This document shows, piece after piece, positions 42,946 through 53,750 of a DNA stretch of 64,000 nucleotides (position 1 is its first letter; each line of letters opens with the position of its first letter). The notes beneath the pieces were generated by a model. It was not told where the DNA came from and ran no database searches. It was given only the letters and a program-made list of their open reading frames with translations. The stretch covers positions 1 through 64,000 of the forward strand of contig JBCAQO010000030.1 in the NCBI GenBank assembly GCA_039111635.1, given 5' to 3'. The position numbers and the translations under genes were made by a program. This DNA comes from Heterobasidion occidentale (taxonomy: Eukaryota; Basidiomycota; Agaricomycetes; Russulales; Bondarzewiaceae).

Positions 42946-44131
42946 TCACCTCCGCCATCCCTCTTCTCTTCCTCCACCCTCCCACTCCTTCCTCCCACTC
43001 CCCTCCCTGCTCCTCCCAGTATCCCTCGCACCGTCCCTCTCCCCCTCGTCCCACCGCCTATCTCTCCACCCCTCTCTCCTCCCCCAATCCCGATGGGCAG
43101 CCGCTACCTCCGCGCGGTTGAACACGTCTCCATAGCCCCCACGCACCGTGCTCGGCGTCGCCACGTCCTCCGCCTCGCGCTCGCGCTGCTTGCGCCTGAT
43201 CAGGGCGAGCGCGCGCGCACGCTCCGAGGACTCGCGTTCGAGGCGGGCTTGGGCGAGCGCAGTCGTGGATGTGGATGTGGACGAGGGAAGTGAGGAGGAC
43301 GTCGGGCCTGTCGAGACGGCAGGAGCGGGGCGTGTGGGGGCGGCGGTGGGGGCGCGGGAACGCGCGGGGTGCCGTATGTGCGGGGGTATAGCGGCGAGCG
43401 GGTCTGCGCGCGATTTACGCGCGAGCTCGCGCAGTCTAAAAGAATCCGGATGAGATGCGATCAGTGCATCGGCGGAGAACGCGCAAAGAGGGGGTGTGGT
43501 TCGGGTCGGAAAGCTCACTGCCGGCCGTCCCGCCGCGCGTCCTTGATGTCTACGTCCTTGTCTTTATCGCTGCGGGAGGTGTACCACGGGTTCAGGTCCT
43601 TCTTCGGTGGCGCCAACGCGACGCCGCGCTCTAGGTCTGGGTCTGGCGCAGACGCGGACTTTTTGGGGGGCCGTGCTGCGAGGACGAGGGATTGCTGGAG
43701 CGGTCGGGCGTCGCGTTCAGTGAGATAATGTGACAAGAGAGAGCGCTCAGGCGTACTTGTTCGAGGTCCTCGAAGAGGTTGATGTGACGGCTTGCGGAGG
43801 AGAGGGAGGCGGAGGTCAAGCTCGATGTGGTGGGCAGGTGAGACGGGCCCGCTTCGGCGCTTGAGAGTGGACCCGCACCGGCGCCGGCACCAGCACCGTC
43901 AGCACGCTGTCTTAATGTATCCAGTCGAGATTCTGCATCCTAAACAGCGGATGCACGAAGAAGTGAGTAAGGTGGAGGCAGATGGTGGGGCATGCATACC
44001 GCGAGGAGCGCCCTGTCTTCTTCCTGTTGCTCCTTGAGCTTTGCTTTCGCCTCGTCGCGACGGACGCGGGCGATGTTGTCCTGACGGTAAGGGTGGTAGG
44101 ACTTGTGGTGGGCGATGTTGAGTTTGCCCAT
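42946..44131 (-). CDS. CIR_N-domain (LENG1-like) protein
   Basis: Four exons: 44131-44000, 43939-43757, 43694-43519 and 43435-42946, predicted 326 aa. The N-terminus MGKLNIAHHKSYHPYRQDNI followed by ARVRRDEAKAKLKEQQEEDR is the CBF1-interacting co-repressor N-terminal (CIR_N) type found in LENG1 and spliceosome-associated proteins. The rest is disordered; further on, a helical basic stretch (ERARALALIRRKQREREAED) and an RG/RE-rich tail are visible. All introns have GT-AG ends. A role in splicing or transcription co-repression is inferred from the family only. The last 30 residues are low-complexity, so the exact C-terminus is uncertain. Confidence 0.75.
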
Positions 44132-44230
44132 AATGACGGTCGAGTCGAAGGAGCAGGTCGAAGGCGGTCAAGGGTCACGCAAGGGGTACCTGAGCAATAT
44201 ATAAACGATCAAAGCCAGTGCCCAGGAACC

Positions 44231-44316
44231 CCTTCGATAGCTCAGTTGGAAGAGCGCAAGACTGTAATGGAAAACATTGTATCTTGATGTCGCTGGTTCG
44301 ATCCCGGCTCGAAGGA
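44231..44316 (+). tRNA. tRNA-Tyr (GTA) with an intron of about 13 nt
   Basis: Acceptor CCTTCGA pairs with TCGAAGG, discriminator A. The D stem is GCTC/GAGC. The anticodon stem CAAGA/TCTTG holds C-T-GTA-A followed by a short intron. The T arm is GCTGG/CCGGC around TTCGATC. The C1-G72 pair and the GTA anticodon are typical of eukaryotic tyrosine tRNA, whose genes usually carry an intron at this position. Confidence 0.9.
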
Positions 44317-44494
44317 TGTCTATGGTCGGTGGTCAATTTTATTCCCCTATTGACCGAGGGGTGATCCGGGTCCTGACCACGTATTGAGCGAGGTTACGGG
44401 TGCCTGAGAGTGACTGACACGTCGACGGCCTGTTGCTTTTACTTTCGTTTCGTTCCATCTGCGCGTCCAAGCGCCCCCTTACTCCCTGCTCGCC

Positions 44495-46643
44495 ATGTCC
44501 GTCCGCACCAGCCCCAGCGGCCTCGGTGGCCCCAGCGACGAGCCCTCCCTCCTCGACAAGCTCGATCAGTTCGCCCCCGCACCCCTCAAAAGCTTCGACG
44601 CCTTCCCCAAGCTGCCGTCCACTTACAAGTCGCGCTCCGAGTCCCGCGGCTTTCTCACCCTCTTCGTCGGCCTCCTTGCCTTCCTGCTCGTGCTGAACGA
44701 CATCGGCGAATTTGTCTGGGGCTGGCCGGACTACGAATTTAGCGTGGACCGCGATGCGCAGAGCTTCATGAAGGTGAATGTCGATCTCGTGGTCAACATG
44801 CCTTGTAAATGTGAGTGCTGTGATCGTGGTGTCTGCTCGCTTCTCTTGACCTGTTGACGGCGCGCTCTGCTTTCGTGTATACGTTGTGTGTGTGCTGCAG
44901 ATCTGAGCGTCGATCTCAGAGACGTCATGGGGGACAGGATGTATCTTAGCAAGGGTTTCCGTCGGGACGGGGTGCGTAGCCGTCTTTTCTTTCGCCTCTG
45001 ATTGCGCATTGTCAACAACGCGTTTCCTGCAGACCCTCTTCGACATCGGCCAGGCTACCACACTCAAGTACGTCCCGGACCCTTCATCTCTTGCATTTCA
45101 TCTCGTCGTGTGCTCATCCGTTGTGCCTCATTCATTTTTCTCTCCTCATAAATTAATTCATCTCAAATCGCGCACAGGGAACACGCCGAGGCGCTCTCCG
45201 CTCGCCAGGCCGTCTCCCAATCCCGCAAGTCCCGCGGCTTCTTCTCGCTCTTCAAACGCACCCCGCCGGCGTACACGCCAACATACAACTACCAGCCCGA
45301 CGGGAGCGCGTGCCGGGTCTACGGGTCGCTCGACGTGAAGAAGGTGACGGCGAACCTGCACATCACGACGCTCGGTCACGGCTACGCGAGCACGGTCCAC
45401 GTGGACCACAACGGTGCGTGTCGACCCCCGCACCGATGACGCGCGCTGACGCCCCGGCCTGCCCCCGTCACCCCGCCGCCAGCGATCAACATGTCACACG
45501 TCATCACCGAGTTCTCTTTTGGGCCCTATTTCCCCGAGATAACCCAGCCGCTCGACAACTCGTTCGAGATCACGCAAAGCCGTACGCGCCCCCCTTTTCC
45601 TGCCAGTGACAAAGCAACGTGACGATATGAACGCGGTACTTCTCATTTACTTTTGCAGCCTTCACAGCGTATCAGTACTTCCTCCGCGTCGTACCCACAA
45701 CCTACGTCGCCCCGCGCTCCGACCCGCTCATCACGAACCAGTACAGCGTCACGTACTACACCCGCGTGCTCGAGCACAACCGCGGCACGCCCGGCATCTT
45801 CTTCAAATTCGACATGGAGCCCATGCGGCTCACGATCTACCAGCGCACAACGACCCTCGCGCTATCCTCATCCGGTGCGTCTCGTCGCCGCTCACCGTTC
45901 TCATCCACCGAATCCAGCTCACACCTGCGATGACGAACTTGCAGCTGGGCCGGCGTCGTCGGCGGCGTGTTCGTCTGCAGCGCCTGGGCCCTCCGCATCA
46001 CCACGCGCGCCGTCACCCTCGTCACTGGGCCCTCCGACGATGACACCATCGCGCCCACCCCCGACTCAGCCGCCGCGCGCGCCTCCGGGCTCCGCCGCAA
46101 ATGGGTCGGCGGCGCCCTCCGCGCGCGCCCGGCTCGGGCACCGGCCAGGGCCGCGTCGTGCGCCAGGGCAACAGCTGGGTCGTCGAGGGCCCCGGCGGCG
46201 GCAGCGTCGGCGGCTCGCCCTACTCCTCGTACGCGGGCACGCCCGTCTCCGCCGCCTCGCCGTACGCGCCGTTCTCCCCCGCGCCGTTCTCCCCGTACTC
46301 CCCCGCGCCGCCCCCGCCCATGTCCGCGCGCTCCATGTCGCACCCGGGCGCGACGCCCGCCGGCGGCGCGGAGCACCAGCAGCACCCCGCGCCCTTTGGC
46401 CTCGGCCTGCCGTCCAGCGCGTTCGGGCCCGGCCCCGCGTCCGCGCGCTCGCCGTCGATGCCCGCGCCGTCGCCGTTCCTCGGTGCAGCCAACGCGGGCT
46501 CGCCGGCGCTGACGCCGAGCTACGCGCATTTCCCGCCGACGCCGAACCCGGGGACGACGGCGTTCCCGCGGTCGCCTGCTCCCGGAGCCGCTGGGTTCCC
46601 GTTCGTGAAGTCGCCGTTGGCGGGGCCGAAGAAGGACGATTGA
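44495..46643 (+). CDS. ERV41: ERV41/ERGIC2-like ER-Golgi vesicle membrane protein, with two apparent indels
   Basis: COPII vesicle protein cycling between ER and Golgi, partner of ERV46. It starts MSVRTSPSGLGG and has the ERGIC_N domain (DKLDQFAPAPLKSFDAFPKL), the first membrane helix (GFLTLFVGLLAFLLVLNDIG), lumenal parts with VNVDLVVNMPCKYLSVDLRD, ITEFSFGPYFPEITQPLDN and TAYQYFLRVVPTTYV, and the second helix AGVVGGVFVCSAWALR. Seven exons with GTGAGT/GTGCGT donors. Two places break the frame: near 45853, where one base is missing before the last splice, and near 46125 in a GC run, after KWVGG, where the conserved tail (GRVVRQGNSWVVEG) continues in another frame. A conserved single-copy gene with two one-base indels suggests sequence error, though decay is possible. 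The C-terminal 150 residues are Pro/Ser/Ala-rich. Confidence 0.8.
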
Positions 46644-47063
46644 GCGGTGGGCGGTCCTGCTCGTGTGGAGAGTGATAGTTACGTGATGAGGGGAGGCGGC
46701 GGCGCGCGTGTAAAACCGGCCGTGGGTCGAGGTTACTTTTTATTGTTGGTACTTGCGGTAGGGAACTCATGTACTGCCGGGGTGTTCGCTCGTTTCGTTT
46801 CGTCTGTCTTCTCGCATCTGTCTGTATAAGTATCTTGCATCGTCGTGTGTCGTCTCAGGCGGAGGTACATATCGTTATGGGCTGGGCATCGCAAGGCATG
46901 GCAAGCAATGGAGGTCGGTACGGATCGGTGTACGGATGTGTATATAATTCCAAGATGAATCTTAGATGGGTATCGCAGAGGGCCCGGCCAGCTATCAGGA
47001 CCGTGGTATAGACGATAGATCTACTGCTACATACGACTAAGGGTACAGCGTCCAGCGCGTGCC
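46644..47063. other. Intergenic region between convergent genes
   Basis: 3' flanks of ERV41 (plus) and FunK1 copy 2 (minus). No gene or repeat seen. Confidence 0.5.
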
Positions 47064-49815
47064 TCACGCGCGCCGCTTTTTTGTGCTTTTCTTTCGCGCA
47101 GGCTTGGCGACGTTTGGCGACGACTTTGCCGGCTGTTTGGACGGCTGCGTGGATTTTTTCGTCCGCTTTCCGGGTTTCTGCCGTGGCGCATCCTGGACTT
47201 CCTCCGCCGAGTCCTGGACTTCCTCTGTCGCGTCGTCGGTTTTACGCGCGCGCTTTGAGGTTTGACGGGGCGGCGGAGGCGAGGGGGTCGGCGGCACAGA
47301 GATGTACACCACCGGCGCGCACGCCATGGTGCCCGGGGTCGGCACCGTGAGCTCGGGGAACAGGTCCCGCGACTTGTCGTCGTCCCGCCACCCCTCCTTC
47401 GCCAGGTAGTCCTCGATGGTGTTCGGCACTTTGGGCTCAGGGCGGCGCTGCGCGGGCACGCGGCCCGCGCGGGGGCGGTAGACTCTGTGCTCCTCGCTGA
47501 GGTGCGCGCGCAGGAGCTCGATGAGTGTCCCGAGCGGCGCGCTAAGGAGCGCGTCGAGCACGTCCGGGGGGAAGAACGGCACGGGCGCGGGCGCTTTCGC
47601 GCGGAGCCACTTGAGCTTCTCCTCGCCGCCGCGGGGCATGCACACCTCGTCGAAGAAGTCGCTCTCGAAGAAGCGCGTGAAGGTCGCGCGCAGCGCGGGC
47701 ACGTCGGGCGGGGTGCGCGCGTGGTAGCGGATGCTGTAGTACAGCAGGACATAGAGGAAGGACTCGGCGTCGTCGACGAATGCGTGGCAGTTTTTGTCTC
47801 CGGACTGGATGGTCGCGGAGAGGAACTCCCATTTTCCCTGCAAGGGTCGTGGGCGCATCAGCGGTGCGGCGGGGATGAGAGAGGGTGACAGGGCGCACGA
47901 TCGCGCCGATTTCATCGGTCTTCGCTTCCTTTTTCAGCATCTGGGACGCTTCCCAGCCCAGCAGGAGCGCGTGCCCGTCGTTCGTGATTCGGATGTTGTC
48001 GCCGCTGATGTCGCAGTGGATCAGCCCCGTACGGCACGCCGCCAGGTAGTGGCCTGCGCGCGGCCAGATTATGAGGCGCATTTGGCATCGAAGCTACGAA
48101 CATAGAAATCAAACGCACTTTCTGCGGCTTCGTAGATGACTTGACAAAGCTCCTTTGTCGATTTAGCCTCGGACAGCGGGCGGCCGAGCGCACCGTATAC
48201 GATGCGGTAGTGCTCATACGAGCCCGGAAAAGCGCCGCTGCAGCACCAAGGCTGCCCTGCGGCCTGGTCTGTGCTCGTGATCTGCCCGCCGACGACACCT
48301 GCGCACACGAGGGGCGGAAGGCGCGGCACATAGTTGCCCACGAGCGCCCTGTACGTCCGGCGCTCGTCTTGGAACAGCGGGTCGCGCGGGCGCCACGTAT
48401 CTTTAAGGTAGACGAGCTTGCCCGTCTGCAGGTCCAGCGCCTCGTACGTGGCCATCCCGCTCCCCGTCTCGGGAGGGTCCAAGGACTGTGGCAATGACGC
48501 GACGAAGAAGTGTTCGACTGCGACGACCTCCCTGCCATCGTCGTTTTCCTCGTCCTCGTCACTGTAGTACTCTTCCTCTTCCTCGTCCCCTTGCCTCTGT
48601 CTGTGGATGTCAACGACGAGGAACTTGACGAACGTGTCGTCCGTGGAGTATCGCCTCGGCAGAGGAGCGCACGGGTCCTCTCCCTTCGCCCTCGCTAAGT
48701 CCCTCGCGTGCTCGTCCAGCTTTTCTTTGGTCAGTGCGATCTCGTCCGCAGTGGGCTTCGACAGTGTCTCGTCGTGTCCGCGGTCATCGGCTGACATCTG
48801 GTTGTACCGCCACAAAAATTCAGCCAGAAATGGGTCGCTCGATTTCCAGTTGAACCGCGCGCTGAACACCATGCCGGCCCAGTCCCACCGGATGAGGCGG
48901 GCGTAGTCCTCGAGGAAGAGCACGGAGAACATGAAGCGGCGGCGCTGAAACAGGCACTGCCGATAGACGTCGGTGATGAGGTGGGATATGATGCGCGTGG
49001 TTTCCTCTGTCCTGTGCTCGAAAAGTTCTTCGTAGGGTGCGACCTCTGCGCGGTATTGGGCGTTGGGGAATGGGGTGAATGGATCGTGCTTCAGCGGGAC
49101 GCACATCATGAGGAGCTCGACGGGTTGTTTGGAAACCTCTGGTTCACCTTCCTTCAAGCGTTTGTAGGCAGCAATGACGGAGCCAGGCCCATGGCGATCC
49201 ACTTGGTTGACTTCGACGACGGGCGCGTCGCGGAATTCAAGGTCAGGACAAAGCCCGGAGTCCTCCAGTACTTTGATCTGTGGAGTATTGCAAAGATGTT
49301 TCGATCAAACGCAATACCTGATGTGAGCCACTCACAAATCCAGGATCAAAGGTTTTCACGCCACTGCGCACGCCTTCCCCACAGAGGCGAAGATGACCCC
49401 CCTCAGGCAGCAGTGCATCTCCGGGGAGACATTCGCCCAGTAGCTGACTCGCCGGCATAGGCCCAACGAAGGCGGAAGTGTTTCCAAAAAGGCGTGTTCG
49501 TACTTGAGGCCACCTCTCCTCTTGAAGTATCTCTGCGACACCTTCCAACTCATGGATGCCTGCGCGGAGACTATCGAACTGCTACTAGTGCCCGTCGATG
49601 ACATTCTGGAGGGTGTTTTCAGCGTTAAATCGCTCGAAGAAGGGGGTGGCTGAGGTGGAAAAGAGAAATACGATATCGCCTAGACAAAGCATCGAACGAA
49701 AGTGTGCCACAGACATGAGGTCGTCATTGACAAGGCCGGGGTTCAAACTCCGCGGCGTTGGGGGGTCCCCGGGGTTCGCCGTTGGCGACGAGTTGCACAC
49801 ATTAATTCTATGCAT
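47064..49815 (-). CDS. Fungal-type protein kinase FunK1, copy 2, probable pseudokinase
   Basis: Paralog of the kinase at 39600-42091 with conserved intron positions and phases. Supported exons: one ending at 49336, then 49277-48119, 48053-47899 and 47837-47064. Landmarks: FVGPMPASQLLGECLP, IRWDWAGMVFSARF, YSTDDTFVKF, LVYLKDTWR, an acidic insertion (DEEEEEYYSDEDEEND) and the catalytic loop HCDISGDNIRI. The metal-binding Asp that is normally in LID-W is glycine here (LLLGWEAS, codon 47958-47956), so phosphotransfer is doubtful. The C-terminus is a long Lys/Arg/Ser-rich tail (KKSTKKRRA). The start is tentative: MHRINVCNSSPTANPGD at 49815 looks like a FunK1 N-terminus, but the junctions between 49740 and 49555 are not resolved. 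Confidence 0.75.
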
Positions 49816-50026
49816 GGTCCGGTCCCCGTTTTCCTTTATATATTGAGGTATGTGCATCCTTCACGCTAGACATCTATCACCAGCTTTGCTAACTGGATAC
49901 AATAGGAAGACAGAGAAAAATCCTGCTTGAATCAGATATGGAGATGACATCATGATTCTTGTTTGATTCCGTGACAAGCTCACTCAAACAAACTTAGAGT
50001 AAAGCGTCGTAGGGAGATCAGAGAAG

Positions 50027-50395
50027 ATGATGAGCGGACAAGCGGAGGACACGAAAGAGGGAACGGGACATGCCGCAAGTCTTAGTCACTATGATTCCAG
50101 ATCAGCCCACAACTCCGCTGCGCTGGCAACAAACCTGATTTCGTCCAAGTCTCGTTTTACCCCAAGGATTCTAGACGCTGATCTTGAACGTGAGAATCGT
50201 CTACAACAGCATCTCCTCACACCTCGCTTGAACTCTCGTCGTTCATATATTCCAGCGAGTCCCGCAAGAGCTTCAAAGAGAACTCGAGCCTCCCATATAG
50301 ATAAACGACTCCCTCATTGCGTCCATAACGACCGCTCCATCTCTCCCCGCACTCAGAGCCTCGCACAACGCTCCGTTACCGCCGCCGCCGCATAA
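50027..50395 (+). CDS. Upstream ORF of an orphan retroelement gag unit
   Basis: 122 codons, with SAALATNLISSKSRFTPRIL and an Arg/Ser-rich C-terminal half. It ends 7 nt before the gag-like ORF and is in another frame. In Agaricomycete genomes a small basic ORF of this type commonly precedes the gag-like ORF that follows; that is from memory, so the link is moderate. Function unknown. Confidence 0.5.
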   Translation: MMSGQAEDTKEGTGHAASLSHYDSRSAHNSAALATNLISSKSRFTPRILDADLERENRLQQHLLTPRLNSRRSYIPASPARASKRTRASHIDKRLPHCVHNDRSISPRTQSLAQRSVTAAAA

Positions 50396-50402
50396 AACTA
50401 TC

Positions 50403-51128
50403 ATGACCGAGAAGTTCCAGCCCTTCTCTGGTAACTTGGGGGCTGATGAAAGCCCACACGATTTTCTCAGGACATTTCACCGTATCCACCTCGACACAGA
50501 CGAGAAGGTGGCCATAAGCCGCTTCAAGTATTATGTCAAGGTTGGACACGATGCCGACGAATGGTTCGCTGGTCTCTCATCCGATAGACTTGCGGATTGG
50601 GATGTCTTCGAGGCAGCTTTTGAGGAGTATTGGCCAAGAATGAGACGAGCAGTCAAAAGCCTAGGAGAATATGAGGACGAGTTGGTGCAGCTGAAGCTCC
50701 GCAATGAGGATCTCGGGGTGAGAATAATGGTTAGCGGGATTGAGGTCTGGTCGCACGTCAAGTGGGCACACGACGCCCTCATGCTCGCTACAAGGGCTGG
50801 CATTTCATCATCTTCCGCATACATCAGACAGGTCCGCCGCGAGCTCCCTGGCGCTATCAAAGATCTGGTCGACATCAGGCCGACCGATTGGGTAGCATTC
50901 ACGAAAGCTGTCCAAGACGTTGACGTTGACAGAATCCAAGACCATGTCGATAGAGTGAAACGTGACAAAGTGGAATTCGACGGACGCATACGCGCCCTGC
51001 TGCAGTCGCTACAAGATGCCAATGGTGCCAAGTGCCGCCTCCCAAAGTCTCCGAATATTCCCGCAGGACTGCCAAATGGTTCATTGTATCGCGAGAAGGA
51101 GTTGTATTCTAACGTAGTCAAGAGGTGA
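50403..51128 (+). CDS. Orphan retrotransposon gag-like protein
   Basis: 241-aa intact ORF with a retrotransposon gag (capsid-like) domain: FKYYVKVGHDADEWFAGLSS, WDVFEAAFEEYWPR, YEDELVQLKLRNEDLG and DWVAFTKAVQDVDVDRI. It is followed by a predicted coiled coil (KRDKVEFDGRIRALLQSLQD). There is no zinc knuckle, protease, reverse transcriptase or LTR that I can find on either side, so this is a gag-only remnant or a non-autonomous unit. The frame has no stops, which is notable for a fragment with no other parts of the element. It ends just before the tandem duplication at 51143. Confidence 0.7.
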   Translation: MTEKFQPFSGNLGADESPHDFLRTFHRIHLDTDEKVAISRFKYYVKVGHDADEWFAGLSSDRLADWDVFEAAFEEYWPRMRRAVKSLGEYEDELVQLKLRNEDLGVRIMVSGIEVWSHVKWAHDALMLATRAGISSSSAYIRQVRRELPGAIKDLVDIRPTDWVAFTKAVQDVDVDRIQDHVDRVKRDKVEFDGRIRALLQSLQDANGAKCRLPKSPNIPAGLPNGSLYREKELYSNVVKR

Positions 51129-51347
51129 GAAAAAATCAGGCGAGGTGGTCATCGCGCGAACTTTTTCAGGCCCAAAAGGGTCGGTTCGGTCAAGACTCCT
51201 GTACAGTACATGAAAATATTAAGCGGCGTACAGCACTCCATACACAGTCGTTGATTCAGTCCAGCATACGATGCACAAATGAGATGGGTAGCGTGTGACC
51301 CCTCGTCGATATCCCTTGTCACTGCGCTGAACTTCAACAGGGTGAAT

Positions 51348-52701
51348 CTATTTGACTGAGGGTGGATGGTCGGTGGCGTTCTCCGAGTCTTCCACGGCTT
51401 CGGACGGAGAGCGAAATTGGATGCCAGGCAATGTGGCCCGATGACCAGAGTCACTGTAGGAATCCCATATTGTCTTCTTGAAGGCGACAAGGAGAAGTAT
51501 GATGGTGGGATAAATACCCTGATTGTCAACTAAGGTGGTATTATAAGCCTCCAGCTGGATATACCCCTACCGAAATCTGAGTCATTATCGACCATGACCA
51601 CACATTGACATTTGCATTTCCAGGAAGCGGGATGAACTTGCTGCAAACAAACACCGCCTATGAAGTTATCAACAATTGGTCTCTGAAGGTATGGAACTCC
51701 GACTTACACATACTAAACAGTAAAGCGCGCCAGACTCGATGAGGAGAACTAAGATTTTTTCGGCGTGTGTTCTCTTGGCACTCCGTCCAAGACTGGCTAC
51801 CATGAACCGCCTTTGCCTCCTATAAAGAGTGAGTGCTGAAGACAGCCCGAAAAAGGCTTCCGCGTCACTCACCAGGCGGTGAACATGATTGAAGATGTGG
51901 TGGCAATGTTAGTCGACAGAAACAGTACCAATCCAGCGATCTGCACGTCCCTGCACAATGCATTATCGAGCATGATCCCCTTTACACCACATCCTGCTAC
52001 TATGAATAGGACAACTTGCAGTCCGACTGGTTAGGATTATTCTCAGGAACAAGGCATATATTGCTACTCACCTGCATAACCTCCTATGAGGAAGCACGAC
52101 AAGACAACCAACGCAGACTTGCTACCCTGCCACAACACACATGCCCTCCAAATGATGACAGCATCAGCGAGGATGGGCTGACAGATGCGATATGAGTATG
52201 ATCCAAACAAGATTATACAAGGGGCAGGATACGCACATTGATCAACCATAAGACCTCGATAGTCCCATATAAAGAATTGCCTGCTTGATTCAGTGCGAGA
52301 AACGCACGATCCAGCGACGACATAGGGTCGGGTGAACCAGTAGCTTTGATTATCTTGATGAGGTTGACCAGGGACAGTGCCCAGACGGCACTCGAGATCG
52401 CAAACATGCAGAGGGATGTGACCAGCATGACCACCTTCGCTCTGGTCTTGAATTTCTCCCGCCTGAATGTCATCAGCACTCTCAGAAATCCAAAACAAGA
52501 GACACTCACAGAAGGGCATAGGTTGAGAAAGTTATGACGACCATGAAGATGCCTGCTCGAGTAGTGCCCAAATCAGCCTTTGGCTTTGGTATATGGATCG
52601 AGATACCTGCCATAGAATAAGGTCTGGATTATGACGCCGACAGTCAGACCGGTCATTTCAGCTGCGATGACGGGGTAAGGGCTGTGGTCGCTCGAAGCCA
52701 T
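51348..52701 (-). CDS. Multi-pass membrane protein, Agaricomycete family, member 3
   Basis: Starts MASSDHSPYPVIAAEMTGLT at 52701 and ends at the TAG at 51350-51348. Helices in order: VGVIIQTLFYG, IFMVVITFSTYALL, VVMLVTSLCMFAISSAVWAL, the signature LADAVIIWRACVLW (near 52140), VVLFIVAGCG, LVLFLSTNIATTSSIMFTAW, then RRFMVASLG..LVLLIESGALYCLV, and IYPTIILLLVAFKKTIWDS, followed by a short soluble tail. Its family and exon order match the plus-strand genes at 6695 and 11482. The first intron begins GC (TTCTATG|GCAGGT), where members 1 and 2 have GT. No frame break found. A receptor or transporter role is only a guess from topology. Confidence 0.75.
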
Positions 52702-53424
52702 CGAGCAGATCGGGTGTCAACTCGATAGTGGGGAAATTGGAGAAATGGGGAGAGGGGGGAGATGCAGAGAAGTATGTATGTAGGTCAACCAGATCTCCAG
52801 ATCTTCGATGAGTTCGAAAGCTGTCCGGGACGGTTTGATACTGTTGATGCCGCAGAGAACGGCGCGACCCATGACTGGATCGATTGAAAGCGGATGCTTA
52901 CTTGATCTGAGTCCAACAGCGCGAAAAATAGCCCAGTCATCGAAATGAAGGTCATTCAGCCCAAAAGGACTGCAAGAAATAGAGACATTTGCCATATCTG
53001 GCTTCCATCATGGCGTGCGGGAGGCGAATTGCCTACAAAGGGATCGGCGAAAGCTGTCAAGTGGCTGGCTCGTGTTCGCACCCGAGTCTAGATGCTGTCG
53101 CAGTTTACGCGCATTGCCAAAATCAGAACCAAAGATACTGCCCTCATCGCCTGCGCTACAGTTCTACATTATGATCCTCCGCATAGCAAGTCGTCGCCGC
53201 AGCTCCAGTCAGCGAAGAAATACCAGTGACTCGACAAGTGTGACATCAAGCGACGACCGAGTCATAGCGTGAGCAGAAAGATTGACGCCAGGTAGAAGAC
53301 AGCGTGCGCCGCTTGATGTTTTTCGCGACTAGGGAGCTGGGAGGGCGAAACACGAGGTCAAAAAGGTTAGTCCTCCTCGACGATTGCCGTTGGCTCGACT
53401 CGAGCAACACGACAGGTCACCCGG

Positions 53425-53553
53425 CGGTGCTCGAGTCAGCGTCAACCGTCGGCCACCACGTTACGACGACGCTTTGATTAAGCTTCACGACAACTTTGAG
53501 CACAAACCTGTAGGAGTGCGAGCATATGAACATCAGCACTAAAACATAGCGAA
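53425..53553. other. Strongly conserved 5' block in duplication unit 1
   Basis: 129 bp that match 55995-56123 with only two mismatches, while flanking and coding sequence of the two units differ at many positions. It lies about 730 bp upstream of the member 3 start. It could be a promoter element, an unrecognised exon (a minus-strand frame reads through it, with KVVVKLNQSVVVTWWPTVDA), or the trace of gene conversion. Confidence 0.6.
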
Positions 53554-53750
53554 AAACTGGATAACAGGATCCGGAGGGGCACGTTGCCAAGACCAGAATG
53601 GGACGCAAATAAAGGTTTCTCAAATTTCAGCTCCGATCCCGTGGCGCACGTTCGTTTTCCGCCGCAGATCCATCAGAACGAGCCGTCCGAGCTGCGAACC
53701 GCCAGTAACGAGGCGTCTATTCTAGCATAGTTAGGGATGAATGAATACTA

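Larger units (their letters stand above)
51143..53740. repeat. Tandem duplication, unit 1
   Basis: About 2.57 kb unit repeated in the same orientation at 53751-56230. Homology starts near gtggtc-atcgcg at 51150 and 53757, spans the whole multi-TM gene and its 5' region, and fades near 53650/56220. Coding parts differ visibly; one 5' block is almost identical (see 53425-53553). Confidence 0.85.

Noticed and set aside
44410..44742. 110-codon Arg/Pro/His-rich ORF over the ERV41 start
   Set aside because: Alternate frame of the real first exon, whose ERGIC_N domain is clear.
45837..46770. Long Arg/Ala/Pro-rich ORFs on both strands over the ERV41 tail
   Set aside because: Compositional shadows of the GC-rich Pro/Ser/Ala tail.
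49736..49765. Pol III B-box-like ggttcaaactcc
   Set aside because: The flanking bases do not form a T stem, and no cloverleaf is possible; it lies in FunK1 copy 2 sequence.
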